Below, piece by piece: positions 15,759-24,547 of a DNA stretch of 64,000 nucleotides (position 1 is the first letter of the stretch; each line of letters begins with the position of its first letter). The position numbers and the translations under genes are program-made. Under the pieces are notes generated by a model, which saw only the letters and a program-made list of their open reading frames with translations, had not been told where the DNA came from and searched no databases. The stretch comes from Butyricicoccus_A sp963601915 (GTDB lineage: Bacteria > Bacillota > Clostridia > Oscillospirales > Butyricicoccaceae). The DNA lies in assembly GCA_963601915.1 (NCBI GenBank), contig CAVCGL010000001.1:248001-312000 (forward strand), written 5' to 3'.

Positions 15759-17609
15759 TTAACCTTCTGTATTCTCAGGAATTGCTTCCGGCTGTTCCGG
15801 TCGGTTGAGAATTTCCATAAATTCTTCGCCGGTAATCGTTTCTTTTTCATATAAGAAACGAGACAATTCGTCCAGCTTCTGGCGATTCTCCGAAAGAATC
15901 TTCCGTGCTTTTTCGTGCTGTGCTTTGACCAGCTCAACAACCTTCTTGTCGATTTCGTTCTGGGTATCAGCAGAGCAGGCGAGAGAGGTATCGCCGCCGA
16001 GATACTGGTTATTGACGGTTTCCATTGCAACCATATCAAAGCTGTCACTCATGCCATAGCGGGTAATCATGGCGCGAGCCAGCTTGGTCGCCTGTTCGAT
16101 GTCGTTGGAAGCGCCGGTCGTGATTTCATGGAAAACTACTTCCTCTGCTGCACGACCGCCGGTAAACGTGGCAATCTTATTTTCAATTTCTTCCTTGGAC
16201 ATTAGATATTTGTCTCCCTGTTCGACCTGCATGGTATAGCCGAGGGCACCGGAGGTGCGCGGAATAATTGTGATTTTCTGCACCGATGCAGAATGTGTCT
16301 GCAAGGCGGCAACCAATGCATGACCGATTTCATGATAGGCAACAACCTGCTTTTCATGGTCGGAGAGCACGGAGTTCTTTTTCTGATAACCGGCAATGAC
16401 CACTTCAATACTTTCTTCTAAATCTGCTTCTGTGACAACAGAACGATTATCACGCACAGCGCGCAAAGCAGCTTCGTTGATGATGTTGGCGAGCTCTGCG
16501 CCGGATGCACCGGCTGCCATGCGGGCGATGGTGTGATAGTTGACATCGTCTGCGGTTTTGATCTTCTTGGCATGTACCTTGAGAATAGCTTCTCGTCCGG
16601 CGAGATCCGGCAGCTCGACTGGCACACGGCGGTCAAATCGACCGGGGCGTGTCAAGGCAGGATCGAGGGATTCCGGTCGGTTGGTAGCTGCCAGAATGAT
16701 GACACCGTTGTTGCCTTCAAAGCCATCCATTTCCGTTAGCAGCTGATTGAGCGTCTGCTCGCGCTCGTCATTGCCGCCGATTTGCCCGTCACGCTTTTTA
16801 CCGATGGCATCAATTTCGTCAATAAAGACGATGCACGGGGCTTTTTCCTTCGCCTGCTTAAACAGATCGCGGACTTTAGAGGCACCCATGCCGACAAACA
16901 TTTCAACAAACTCCGAGCCGGACATCGAGAAGAACGGAACACCAGATTCTCCGGCAACGGCTTTTGCCAACATGGTTTTACCGGTTCCCGGAGGGCCGAC
17001 AAGCAAAATGCCCTTTGGCATGGAGGCACCGATAGCTGTATATTTGTTTGGATTGTGCAGGTAATCGACAATTTCCTGCAAGTTTTCCTTTGCCTCATCT
17101 TCTCCGGCAACATCGTCAAAATGAATGCCTTCTGTCGATTGCACGTAAATTTTGGCGTTGCTTTTGCCCATGCCAAACATCATAGAATTCTTGCCGCCAG
17201 CCTGATCCATGAGCTTTTTTCCCATGTACTGACCAAGAGCAATAAAGATCACAAGCGGCAGGACAAAGGTCAGCAAAAAGCTGAGAATCGGAGAAGTGGT
17301 TTGCTGGATTTCCTGCTCAAATTTCGCGCCGGAATCATATAATCGCTGTACCAGCTGCGGATCGTCCATTTTACCGGTCTTATAGGTTGTATCCTTGGCT
17401 TTGTTTGTAAAGATAATCTCGCTGTTATCAATTTCGACTTCGCCGATGTCCTTGTCAGCAATCATGGTCAAAAATGTGCCGTAATCGACATCTTTGACTT
17501 GATGCTGCATGAGCATCGGGCCTGCGATCATGTTAAACAGAATCACAACTAGCAAAATGATTCCATAATAAAAGATCAGCGGCTTTTTTGGACTTTTCAC
17601 TTCTTTCAT
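15759..17609 (-). CDS. ftsH: ATP-dependent zinc metalloprotease FtsH
   Basis: A 616-residue membrane-anchored AAA+ protease that degrades damaged or regulatory membrane and cytosolic proteins. Two N-terminal membrane helices (FYYGIILLVVILFNMIAG and a second around residues 107-125) flank a short external domain. The AAA module has Walker A GPPGTGKT, Walker B IVFIDEIDAIG and the second region of homology RPGRFDRRV. The protease zinc site is HEIGH (usual family form HEAGH) with a third ligand Asp in NDIEQATKLAR. AGGAGG precedes the ATG. It lies 18 bases after the BaiN-like gene on the same strand, so the two probably share a transcript. Confidence 0.96.
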   Translation of the reverse strand: MKEVKSPKKPLIFYYGIILLVVILFNMIAGPMLMQHQVKDVDYGTFLTMIADKDIGEVEIDNSEIIFTNKAKDTTYKTGKMDDPQLVQRLYDSGAKFEQEIQQTTSPILSFLLTFVLPLVIFIALGQYMGKKLMDQAGGKNSMMFGMGKSNAKIYVQSTEGIHFDDVAGEDEAKENLQEIVDYLHNPNKYTAIGASMPKGILLVGPPGTGKTMLAKAVAGESGVPFFSMSGSEFVEMFVGMGASKVRDLFKQAKEKAPCIVFIDEIDAIGKKRDGQIGGNDEREQTLNQLLTEMDGFEGNNGVIILAATNRPESLDPALTRPGRFDRRVPVELPDLAGREAILKVHAKKIKTADDVNYHTIARMAAGASGAELANIINEAALRAVRDNRSVVTEADLEESIEVVIAGYQKKNSVLSDHEKQVVAYHEIGHALVAALQTHSASVQKITIIPRTSGALGYTMQVEQGDKYLMSKEEIENKIATFTGGRAAEEVVFHEITTGASNDIEQATKLARAMITRYGMSDSFDMVAMETVNNQYLGGDTSLACSADTQNEIDKKVVELVKAQHEKARKILSENRQKLDELSRFLYEKETITGEEFMEILNRPEQPEAIPENTEG

Positions 17610-17627
17610 GGCGTAACCTCCTAGTGT

Positions 17628-18875
17628 TTATTCGTGCATGATGTATTCTGCGGCGGCTTCGCCAGCTGTCATACCGGAGCACCATGCCCAATGTAAATTG
17701 TATCCGCCGCAGTCACCGACGACATCTAAGATCTCACCGGCGAGAAACAGACCGGACTGTCTGAGAGAGCGGAAGCGATTATCGATTTCATTTAAAAAGA
17801 CACCGCCGCCCGTGACCTGTGCGTGATCCCAAGACTGTACACCGGTGATGGGGAAGTCCCAGCCCTTGAGCAGGGAAACCAATCTGTCGATGTCCTGCCG
17901 CGACAGAGACGAGGACGGACGAGAAACGGGTGTCAAAGACAGTGTTTCCAGTGCAGCAAACAACAGCTTTTTATGGATGAGTCCGAGCAGATTGTCCTCT
18001 AGGGTGTCGTTTGGATACTGCTTGATGCGTTGCTGCAAAATGCTACGAAGTTCATTGTGCTGCCAATCCGGAAACAGATCCAGACGCACGGTATATGCCT
18101 GCTCTTGCACCGGTTTCTGCATCCAGCAGGACAATTGCAGTGCTGGAATGCCGGACAAGCCGTAATCCGTCAATTGGACTTCACCCAATTCTTCCGTCAG
18201 TTTTTGTTTTCCGTCCAGCAGGGTTGCGCGACAGATGACGCGAATGCCCTTGAACTGCTTGAGGATAGCAAGCTGCTGGTCGCACCGAAGAGGTACCAAG
18301 CAGGGATAGAGCCGTGCATACCGATGACCCATTTGCAGAGCAAGCGGATAGCTGGTGCCATTGGTACCCTGTTTGGGGGCAGCGCGTCCGCCTGCCGCTA
18401 AAATGACGGCGTCAGCCTGAAAGCCTTGTCCGGATTCTGTTTGAGCAGTAAAAACCTTCTTTTGAACAGATAAAGATTTGATCTTGCAGTTGTACTGTAC
18501 CTGAATATGATGCCGCTGCAAAGCCAGTTCCAGCACATCTAGTACCATGGAAGCCTGTCGGCTGTATGGATAGATGCGCCCGCCGTCCTCTTCTGTACAG
18601 TAAAGACCTAAGTCATGGAAAAATGCCAGTGTGCGCTCAGCGGGCATATCAGCGAGCAATTCCGTCAGACGGCCGGTGTTTTGCGTGTGATAATGACCCG
18701 GCGCAATCTGCGCATTTGTTAAATTGCATCTGCCGTTTCCTGTGGCGAGAATTTTCTTGCCGATGCGATCCAAACCGTCCAAGATAGTAATTTGAGCGGA
18801 AGGATTGGTTTTTGCGGCAGAAATGGCGGCAGCTATGCCGGAGGCGCCGCCGCCAATAATAAGGATACGATTCAT
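17628..18875 (-). CDS. BaiN/YhiN-like flavoprotein (HI0933 family)
   Basis: A 415-residue FAD-binding oxidoreductase of the HI0933/YhiN family. The N-terminal dinucleotide-binding motif is ILIIGGGASGIAAA, followed by the family signature KKILATGNGRCNLTN and a C-terminal FAD-contacting GLFLAGEILDVVGDCGGYN. One member, BaiN, acts in bile-acid dehydroxylation, but most have no known substrate and the family is near-universal in Clostridia, so I do not assign that role. A strong G-rich ribosome binding site precedes the ATG; a minus-strand TATAAT lies at 18921-18926. Confidence 0.9.
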   Translation of the reverse strand: MNRILIIGGGASGIAAAISAAKTNPSAQITILDGLDRIGKKILATGNGRCNLTNAQIAPGHYHTQNTGRLTELLADMPAERTLAFFHDLGLYCTEEDGGRIYPYSRQASMVLDVLELALQRHHIQVQYNCKIKSLSVQKKVFTAQTESGQGFQADAVILAAGGRAAPKQGTNGTSYPLALQMGHRYARLYPCLVPLRCDQQLAILKQFKGIRVICRATLLDGKQKLTEELGEVQLTDYGLSGIPALQLSCWMQKPVQEQAYTVRLDLFPDWQHNELRSILQQRIKQYPNDTLEDNLLGLIHKKLLFAALETLSLTPVSRPSSSLSRQDIDRLVSLLKGWDFPITGVQSWDHAQVTGGGVFLNEIDNRFRSLRQSGLFLAGEILDVVGDCGGYNLHWAWCSGMTAGEAAAEYIMHE

Positions 18876-18920
18876 AAACGACCCCCCCTTTTTCTATCAT
18901 TGTGATTTTTTATTGCCTTT

Positions 18921-18926
18921 ATTATA
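18921..18926 (-). promoter_or_regulatory. Probable -10 box of the baiN-ftsH transcript
   Basis: A perfect minus-strand TATAAT about 45 bases before the BaiN-like start; no clear -35 box at standard spacing. Confidence 0.4.
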
Positions 18927-19056
18927 GCATGAATCTCTAAAAAGAGTTTGAATAAACATGAAATTTTTGTTACTTTTTGTGTTTTGTTACGATACCCTGT
19001 AGATTTTCTGCCAGAAAAGCGGTAAAATAGAAACAGATAATAAAAACCTATAATCC

Positions 19057-19082
19057 AAAAACTGCCAAAATCAGCGGTTTTT
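19057..19082 (+). promoter_or_regulatory. Hairpin in the pepT leader
   Basis: AAAAACTGC (19057-19065) pairs with GCGGTTTTT (19074-19082) with one G-U pair, resembling an intrinsic terminator just before pepT. TAAAAT near 19023 and TATAAT at 19049-19054 are candidate -10 boxes. It could attenuate pepT only if transcription starts upstream of the hairpin. Confidence 0.35.
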
Positions 19083-19112
19083 CTATATGGAAGATACAAT
19101 AAGGAAAAGCAT

Positions 19113-20324
19113 ATGAGAGCAAGTGAACGTCTGTTAAAATACGCTGTAATATATACAGGAAGCAACGAAGAAAATGCCGCACAGACACCATCAACGCCGG
19201 AACAATTCACGCTGGCAAATGTCTTGGCGGATGATATGCGAGAGATTGGTCTGACGAATGTTTCGGTCGATAAACACGCATATGTGTACGGTTTTTTGTC
19301 GGCATCGGAAGGAAAAGAACAGTGCCCGCTGATTGGCTTCATTGCGCATTTTGATATTGTCAATGAGTTTGGCGGAACGAAAATTCGTCCGCAGATAATT
19401 AGCAAGTATGATGGTGGAGAAATTGCACTGGGAACCAGCGGACGAACGCTTAGTATGGAACAGTTTCCGGATTTGAAGCAGGCGATAGGAGAGACTGTCA
19501 TTACGACAGACGGCACAACAGTGCTTGGCGCCGATGACAAGGCGGGCGTGGCGGAAATCCTGACGATGTGTGAACGACTGATACAGGAGAATCGCCCGCA
19601 CGGAAAAATCTGCATTTGCTTTACACCGGATGAGGAGATTGGGCACGGTGCCGCGCTGCTCGATCTGGAAAAGTTCGGTGCAAGCTATGCGTATACGGTG
19701 GACGGCAGTGCACCCAATGAAGTCGAATGGGAGACATTCCATGCTGCTGCCGCGGAGTGGAACATTGCGGGTGTTTCCGTGCATCCGGGCGATGCGAAAG
19801 ACAAAATGGTCAATGCCGCTCTGATTGCCATGGAAATTAACAGCCTGCTGCCGCCCGACGAGATTCCAGCAAAGACGGAAGGACGCGAAGGCTTCTTTCA
19901 TCTGTGTGATATGTCCGGCGATGTCTCTCAAGCAAAGCTGTCCTATATCATCCGCGATCATGACGCGGAGAAATTTGCGCAGCGCAAGCAGCTGATGCGC
20001 GATATAGAGCGCAGCATCAACGCAAAATACGGAGAAGGTACAGCAGCACTGACTTTGCGCGACCAGTATCGCAACATGGCAGAGATTTTAAAAGATCATC
20101 CGGATGTTGTCGAAAGAGCACGGAATGCGATCCGTGCGGTTGGCTTGACACCCGTGTCTCATCCGGTGCGCGGCGGTACGGACGGTGCGCAGCTGTCGTT
20201 CCGAGGATTGCCGTGCCCGAATCTCGGAACCGGCGCATATGCGCTGCATGGACCGTATGAACATGCGATTGCGCAGCAGATGGATACCGTGACAGAAATT
20301 TTACTGCACATCGTAGAAGCGTAA
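19113..20324 (+). CDS. pepT: Peptidase T (tripeptide aminopeptidase)
   Basis: A 403-residue M20B metallopeptidase that removes the N-terminal residue of tripeptides in the cytosol. Family motifs: IAHFDIVNEFGG (metal His and catalytic Asp), LGADDKAGVAEI (bridging Asp), CFTPDEEIGHGA (catalytic Glu and metal Glu), YTVDGSAPNEVEWE, and HPVRGGTDGAQLS with the final metal His in ALHGPYEHA. Length matches PepT. AAGGAAAAG precedes the ATG. It is followed closely by the polyphosphate kinase gene (42-base gap, no terminator). Together with the three M42 peptidases it indicates peptide use. Confidence 0.95.
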   Translation: MRASERLLKYAVIYTGSNEENAAQTPSTPEQFTLANVLADDMREIGLTNVSVDKHAYVYGFLSASEGKEQCPLIGFIAHFDIVNEFGGTKIRPQIISKYDGGEIALGTSGRTLSMEQFPDLKQAIGETVITTDGTTVLGADDKAGVAEILTMCERLIQENRPHGKICICFTPDEEIGHGAALLDLEKFGASYAYTVDGSAPNEVEWETFHAAAAEWNIAGVSVHPGDAKDKMVNAALIAMEINSLLPPDEIPAKTEGREGFFHLCDMSGDVSQAKLSYIIRDHDAEKFAQRKQLMRDIERSINAKYGEGTAALTLRDQYRNMAEILKDHPDVVERARNAIRAVGLTPVSHPVRGGTDGAQLSFRGLPCPNLGTGAYALHGPYEHAIAQQMDTVTEILLHIVEA

Positions 20325-20366
20325 GATAGAGGAAGATAGAATAGAGTAAAATAAGGAGAAAAAGCT

Positions 20367-22484
20367 ATGGACAAGCAAAACAAACGGAGCAAAAAAGAAG
20401 AAAAACATAGGATGAGCTGCTATACCAACCGCGAATTGTCGTGGCTGCAGTTCAATGTCCGCGTTTTGCGCGAGGCGGAAAATGAACATGTTCCGCTGGC
20501 AGAACGTCTGTCGTTCGTGTCGATCTATCAATCCAATCTGGATGAGTTTTTTATGGTGCGTGTCGGCACGTTGATGGATCAGATGCGTTCCGGCGAGAAA
20601 ATTCGCGACAACAAAACCAACATGACCAGCAAGCAGCAGGTGGAGGCGATTCTGGAGCGTACGCGTGAGCTGGAAGCACTGAAAGCGAAAATCTATGAAC
20701 AGCTGATGGGTGAGCTGGAGCCGCAGAACATTCATCTGATCAATTTTAACCGGCTGTCTAAAAAGGAAGGCGCTTTGCTGGAAACGTATTTTGACCAGAA
20801 CATTGCACCGTTCCTGATGCCGATGATTCTCGGCAAGCAGCAGCCGTTTCCGTTCCTCAATAACAAGGAGCTGTATGCGCTGGTGTCGCTCGGTACCAAG
20901 GGCGGAAAATCCAAAATTGGCATTGTGCCGTGCACCAATAATGCCTTTAAGCGTTTGATTGAGATTCCCTCTCGTCCAGGTACCTTTATGCTGTGCGAGG
21001 AGTTGATCCTGCACTTTGTGTCCAAGCTGTACCCGACGTATCTCGTCAAGGAAAAGTCCATTCTGCGCGTGACGCGCAATGCGGATATTGACGGCATAGA
21101 AGTATATGATGAAGATTTGGATTATCGCGGCGTGATGGAACAGCTCATCAAACAGCGCACCCGTTTGAGCCCGGTTCGCGTAGAATTGAGCCGCGATATT
21201 GACAAAAAGACCTGCAAAGAGATTGTCAAGCATCTCGGTGTCAGCATGAAGCATGTGATTCGGCTGGATACACCATTGGATTTATCTTTTGTTTTTCAGC
21301 TGCAGCATTATCTGCGCGATCGTTCCGAGCTGTTTTACGAAAAGCGAAGCCCTTGCGACTCTCCGGCGCTCAATATGAAGGAAAACATATTGGACCAAGT
21401 CGCAAAGAAGGATGTCCTGCTTTCTTATCCGTATGAGAGCATGAAACCGTTTTTGCGTATGTTGCATGAAGCGGCAGAGGATTCCTCTGTGGTCAGCATT
21501 CGGATGACGCTGTACCGCGTGGCGGATCAGAGCAAAATCATTGATGCGCTGATTGAAGCAGCGGAAAATGGCCGAGAAGTCATTGTTATGGTCGAGCTGC
21601 GTGCACGATTTGATGAAGCAAATAATATTGAGATGTCCCGCAGACTGGAAGAGGCGGGCTGCCATATTATTTACGGCCTCGGCAAATATAAGGTGCACTG
21701 CAAGCTGTGCCAGATTGTTCGGAAGCGCGAAAACAGCTTCCAGTATATCACGCAGATTGGCACAGGCAACTACAATGAAAAGACCGCACGGCTGTATACC
21801 GATCTGTCGCTGCTGACAGCCAATCGTGACATCGGCGCAGATGTTGACAAGGTGTTCCGCTCGCTTTTGATGGGAGAGACGGTATCGCACGTGGAGCATT
21901 TGATGGTTGCGCCGCACTGCTTGCAAAATAAAGTGCTCGACTTGATTGAGGATGAGATTGAAAAGGCAAAGCATGGCCGCCCGTCTTATATCGGCGTGAA
22001 GCTGAATTCTCTGACCGATAAAGATATTATTGAAAAGCTGATTGATGCTTCACAGGCGGGTGTCAAGATTGAGTTAATCGTTCGAGGCATTTGCTGCTTG
22101 GTACCGGGTGTGCCGGAACTGACAGAGAACATTACGGTTATCAGCGTTGTCGGTCGGTTTTTGGAGCACTCGCGGATTTATCGCTTCGGCGTAGGCGAGG
22201 AAGAAAAAGTATACATTTCGTCTGCGGACTTCATGACGCGCAATACCTTGCGGCGTGTAGAGGTTGCCGTACCGATTTACGATCCACGCATCAAAAAGCA
22301 GATTTGTCATATCTTTGATACTGTTCTGGCGGACGATGCGAAGGGCAAGATCCAGACCAAGGATCGGGAATATATTGACCGGAAGCTCGGCGAGACCGAA
22401 CTGGATGCGCAGGAAGCTCTCTATGAGGAAGCGTATCAGGCGATTAACCGGGAGAAACCGGAAAAAGAGGAGGAAAACGAATGA
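20367..22484 (+). CDS. ppk1: Polyphosphate kinase (PPK1), first copy
   Basis: A 705-residue PPK1 that reversibly polymerises ATP gamma-phosphate into polyphosphate. The N domain begins with YTNRELSWLQFNVRVL. The catalytic phospholipase D-like domains contain RMTLYRVADQSKI, VELRARFDE, the autophosphorylated His in KYKVHCKL, IGTGNYNEKTARLYTD, and the second conserved His in LEHSRIYRF with YISSADFMTRN. All conserved catalytic features are present and the length is standard. AAGGAG lies before the ATG. The last four bases overlap the start of a DUF4250 gene. A second PPK1 lies at 43623. Confidence 0.95.
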   Translation: MDKQNKRSKKEEKHRMSCYTNRELSWLQFNVRVLREAENEHVPLAERLSFVSIYQSNLDEFFMVRVGTLMDQMRSGEKIRDNKTNMTSKQQVEAILERTRELEALKAKIYEQLMGELEPQNIHLINFNRLSKKEGALLETYFDQNIAPFLMPMILGKQQPFPFLNNKELYALVSLGTKGGKSKIGIVPCTNNAFKRLIEIPSRPGTFMLCEELILHFVSKLYPTYLVKEKSILRVTRNADIDGIEVYDEDLDYRGVMEQLIKQRTRLSPVRVELSRDIDKKTCKEIVKHLGVSMKHVIRLDTPLDLSFVFQLQHYLRDRSELFYEKRSPCDSPALNMKENILDQVAKKDVLLSYPYESMKPFLRMLHEAAEDSSVVSIRMTLYRVADQSKIIDALIEAAENGREVIVMVELRARFDEANNIEMSRRLEEAGCHIIYGLGKYKVHCKLCQIVRKRENSFQYITQIGTGNYNEKTARLYTDLSLLTANRDIGADVDKVFRSLLMGETVSHVEHLMVAPHCLQNKVLDLIEDEIEKAKHGRPSYIGVKLNSLTDKDIIEKLIDASQAGVKIELIVRGICCLVPGVPELTENITVISVVGRFLEHSRIYRFGVGEEEKVYISSADFMTRNTLRRVEVAVPIYDPRIKKQICHIFDTVLADDAKGKIQTKDREYIDRKLGETELDAQEALYEEAYQAINREKPEKEEENE

Positions 22485-22654
22485 TTCCACAGGATCCAGT
22501 GATTTTATTGAGCTATGTCAACACCAAGCTGCGCGACCAATACGGTTCGTTGGAGCAGATGTGTCAAGATCTTGATATTGATCAGCATGAGATTGAACAC
22601 AAGCTGGCCGGAATGGATTATGCATATGATTGCCAGCGCAATCAATTTGTATGA
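22481..22654 (+). CDS. DUF4250 family small protein
   Basis: A 57-residue protein beginning MIPQDPVILLSYVNTKLRDQ and ending NQFV. This pattern, with the acidic CQDLDIDQHEIEHKL segment, matches from memory the DUF4250 family of small Firmicutes proteins with unknown function; the central part reads like a helix-turn-helix fragment (SLEQMCQDLDIDQHEIEHKL). Its ATG overlaps the stop of ppk1 (ATGA) with GGAGG upstream, so translation is coupled to the kinase. A strong terminator follows. A role with polyphosphate kinase is inferred from coupling only. Confidence 0.85.
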   Translation: MIPQDPVILLSYVNTKLRDQYGSLEQMCQDLDIDQHEIEHKLAGMDYAYDCQRNQFV

Positions 22655-22683
22655 TGCAGAAAAGACAATAAAATACACCAGGA

Positions 22684-22716
22684 AAAAGCCAGCATGTGAT
22701 TCATGCTGGCTTTTTT
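22684..22716 (+). terminator. Intrinsic terminator
   Basis: AAAAGCCAGCATG and CATGCTGGCTTTT form a perfect 13-bp stem with a five-base loop, followed by T. It ends the pepT-ppk1-DUF4250 unit. Confidence 0.94.
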
Positions 22717-22750
22717 GCGCAAAATTTTGCGAGAATAAAACGAATCAATC

Positions 22751-22778
22751 TTGACAAAACTAAAATATCTGATATACT
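22751..22778 (+). promoter_or_regulatory. Enolase promoter
   Basis: TTGACA (22751-22756), a 16-base spacer and TATACT (22773-22778). The leader to the eno start is about 115 bases. Confidence 0.85.
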
Positions 22779-22786
22779 GAACACGA

Positions 22787-22826
22787 TTAGCGAAAGCTAA
22801 TTAGAAATGCCGGAGAATACCGGTAT
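22787..22826 (+). promoter_or_regulatory. Two hairpins at the 5' end of the eno leader
   Basis: TTAGC-GAAA-GCTAA (22787-22800, GNRA tetraloop) starts almost at the predicted transcript end, and ATGCCGG-AGAATA-CCGGTAT (22807-22826) follows. Such 5' hairpins can stabilise mRNA. I recognise no riboswitch class. Confidence 0.45.
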
Positions 22827-22898
22827 CTTGTGTTCCAGCAAAAAGATAGTAATTACACACATATATCAAAGACGGATGGTGAAAGGAGACACCGAGTG

Positions 22899-24194
22899 AT
22901 GAGCTGTTTAACGATTGAAAAGGTGATTGGACGCGAAATTATGGATTCTCGCGGCAATCCGACGGTAGAAGCAGAAGTCGTTCTGGCGGGCGGCGTGATT
23001 GGCAGAGGTGCCGCACCGAGCGGCGCATCGACAGGCGAATTTGAAGCACTGGAGCTGCGCGACGGAGATAAGAGCAGATATTTGGGCAAGGGTGTAACCA
23101 AGGCAGTTGCAAACATCAATGGCCCGATTCAGGACGTCCTGATTGGCATGGACGCTTCGGATATTTACGCCGTAGATGCGGCAATGATTCAGGCAGACGG
23201 CACCAAGGACAAGTCCAAGCTGGGCGCCAATGCGATTCTCGCTGTATCCATTGCGGCAGCACGGGCAGCATCCATTGCGCTGGATATTCCGCTGTATCGT
23301 TTCCTTGGCGGCATTTCCGGCAATCGTTTGCCGGTACCGATGATGAACATCCTCAACGGCGGTGCTCATGCAGCCAATACCGTGGATGTACAGGAATTCA
23401 TGATTATGCCGGTCGGCGCACCGAGCTTCAAGGAAGCCCTGCGCATGTGTGCAGAGGTATTCCACGCGCTGGCGGCTCTCCTCAAGGCAGAGGGATTGGC
23501 AACTTCTGTTGGCGATGAAGGCGGTTTTGCACCGGATCTTGCCAGCGATGAAGAAGCAATTCAGTATATTCTCAAGGCAATCGAAAAGGCTGGCTATGTG
23601 CCGGGCAAGGACTTCATGCTGGCAATGGACGCCGCTTCTTCCGAGTGGAAGGGAGAAAAGAAGGGCGAATATGTTCTGCCGAAGGCTGGCACCAAGTTCA
23701 CTTCGGAAGGTCTGATTGAGCATTGGAAACAGCTGGTAGAAAAATACCCGATTATTTCCATTGAGGACGCACTGGACGAAGAAGACTGGGACGGCTGGAA
23801 GCTGCTGACCAAGGAGCTTGGCGACAAGGTACAGCTGGTCGGCGATGACCTGTTTGTCACCAATACCGAGCGACTCAAGAAGGGCATTGACAACGGCTGC
23901 GGCAATTCCATTCTCATTAAGCTCAACCAGATTGGTTCGGTATCTGAGACATTGGAAGCCATCAAAATGGCGCATAAGGCTGGCTATACCGCTATTTCCT
24001 CGCACCGTTCCGGTGAAACTGAAGACACGACCATTGCCGATTTGGCTGTTGCACTCAACACCTGCCAGATCAAGACCGGTGCACCGAGCCGCACCGAGCG
24101 CGTAGCAAAGTATAATCAGCTGCTTCGCATTGAGGAAGAGCTGGGTGCCAGCGCTGTTTATCCGGGAATGGGTGCCTTTAACGTCAAGAGATAA
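22899..24194 (+). CDS. eno: Enolase
   Basis: A 431-residue glycolytic enzyme converting 2-phosphoglycerate to phosphoenolpyruvate with Mg2+. Conserved parts: REIMDSRGNPTVEAEV, GAAPSGASTGEFEALELRD (mobile loop), SVGDEGGFAP (general acid region), AMDAAS (Asp ligand), SIEDALDEEDWDGW (Glu ligand), VGDDLFVTN (Asp ligand), LIKLNQIGS (catalytic Lys), SHRSGETEDTTIADLAV and IKTGAPSRTERVAKYNQLLRIEEEL. The start at ATG 22899, after GAAAGGAGA, gives standard length; the frame is open about 70 bases further upstream but lacks homology there. Confidence 0.97.
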   Translation: MSCLTIEKVIGREIMDSRGNPTVEAEVVLAGGVIGRGAAPSGASTGEFEALELRDGDKSRYLGKGVTKAVANINGPIQDVLIGMDASDIYAVDAAMIQADGTKDKSKLGANAILAVSIAAARAASIALDIPLYRFLGGISGNRLPVPMMNILNGGAHAANTVDVQEFMIMPVGAPSFKEALRMCAEVFHALAALLKAEGLATSVGDEGGFAPDLASDEEAIQYILKAIEKAGYVPGKDFMLAMDAASSEWKGEKKGEYVLPKAGTKFTSEGLIEHWKQLVEKYPIISIEDALDEEDWDGWKLLTKELGDKVQLVGDDLFVTNTERLKKGIDNGCGNSILIKLNQIGSVSETLEAIKMAHKAGYTAISSHRSGETEDTTIADLAVALNTCQIKTGAPSRTERVAKYNQLLRIEEELGASAVYPGMGAFNVKR

Positions 24195-24236
24195 AAGTCA
24201 GCACATACAGACTTTTACAGCATATGGGATAAAGAA

Positions 24237-24266
24237 TGCTTCGCTGCCTGCATGAGCGGCGAAGCA
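24237..24266 (+). terminator. Hairpin after eno
   Basis: TGCTTCGCTGC (24237-24247) pairs with GCGGCGAAGCA (24256-24266) with one G-U pair. The T tract is poor, so termination is likely but not certain. Confidence 0.55.
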
Positions 24267-24349
24267 TATCTTGCCTAAAAATATTAACGATAGCTAACAA
24301 AAAATGGCTCAGATTTCCGGTGTTGTTATAAAATGTTTCAGAATAGGTC

Positions 24350-24378
24350 TTGACATTTTTCGCCTGCACCGTTATGAT
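24350..24378 (+). promoter_or_regulatory. pfl promoter
   Basis: TTGACA (24350-24355), 17-base spacer, TATGAT (24373-24378). The predicted transcript begins directly at the ZTP aptamer. Confidence 0.88.
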
Positions 24379-24383
24379 AACAG

Positions 24384-24455
24384 TGTTCATACGACTGACG
24401 GAAGTGGATCACCACATGGGAGTATGAATCGCTGTTTTGCCGACCGTCTGGGCAT
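24384..24455 (+). promoter_or_regulatory. ZTP riboswitch aptamer (pfl motif)
   Basis: The leader matches the ZTP/ZMP class, first named the pfl motif for its place before pfl genes. P1 is TTCATAC with GTATGAA (24422-24428). The inner hairpin is GTGG-AUC-CCAC-like (AGTGGATCACCAC). The signature GCCGACCGTCTGGGCA (about 24439-24454) closes the 3' domain. The pseudoknot normally GGCG/CGCC is here GACG (24397-24400) with CGTC (24445-24448), a compensated change. ZTP, which accumulates when 10-formyl-tetrahydrofolate is short, would switch expression on; Pfl makes formate for that pathway. Confidence 0.93.
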
Positions 24456-24484
24456 TGTTTACGCTTGGAAGGGCGGATTTTTTA
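24444..24484 (+). terminator. Riboswitch-controlled terminator
   Basis: CCGTCT (24444-24449, part of the aptamer 3' domain) can pair with GGGCGG (24471-24476), followed by ATTTTTT. Aptamer folding and terminator compete for the same bases, the usual on-switch design: ligand bound, terminator off. Confidence 0.72.
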
Positions 24485-24547
24485 TACCAAAAATTCGTGT
24501 CTTTCCGGCTTACGAAACGTATATCTGACGAAAAAGGAGAAACAACC

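Noticed and set aside
17628..18875. Bile-acid pathway enzyme BaiN
   Set aside because: The family match is good, but no other bai gene is present and the family is widespread in bacteria that do not modify bile acids.
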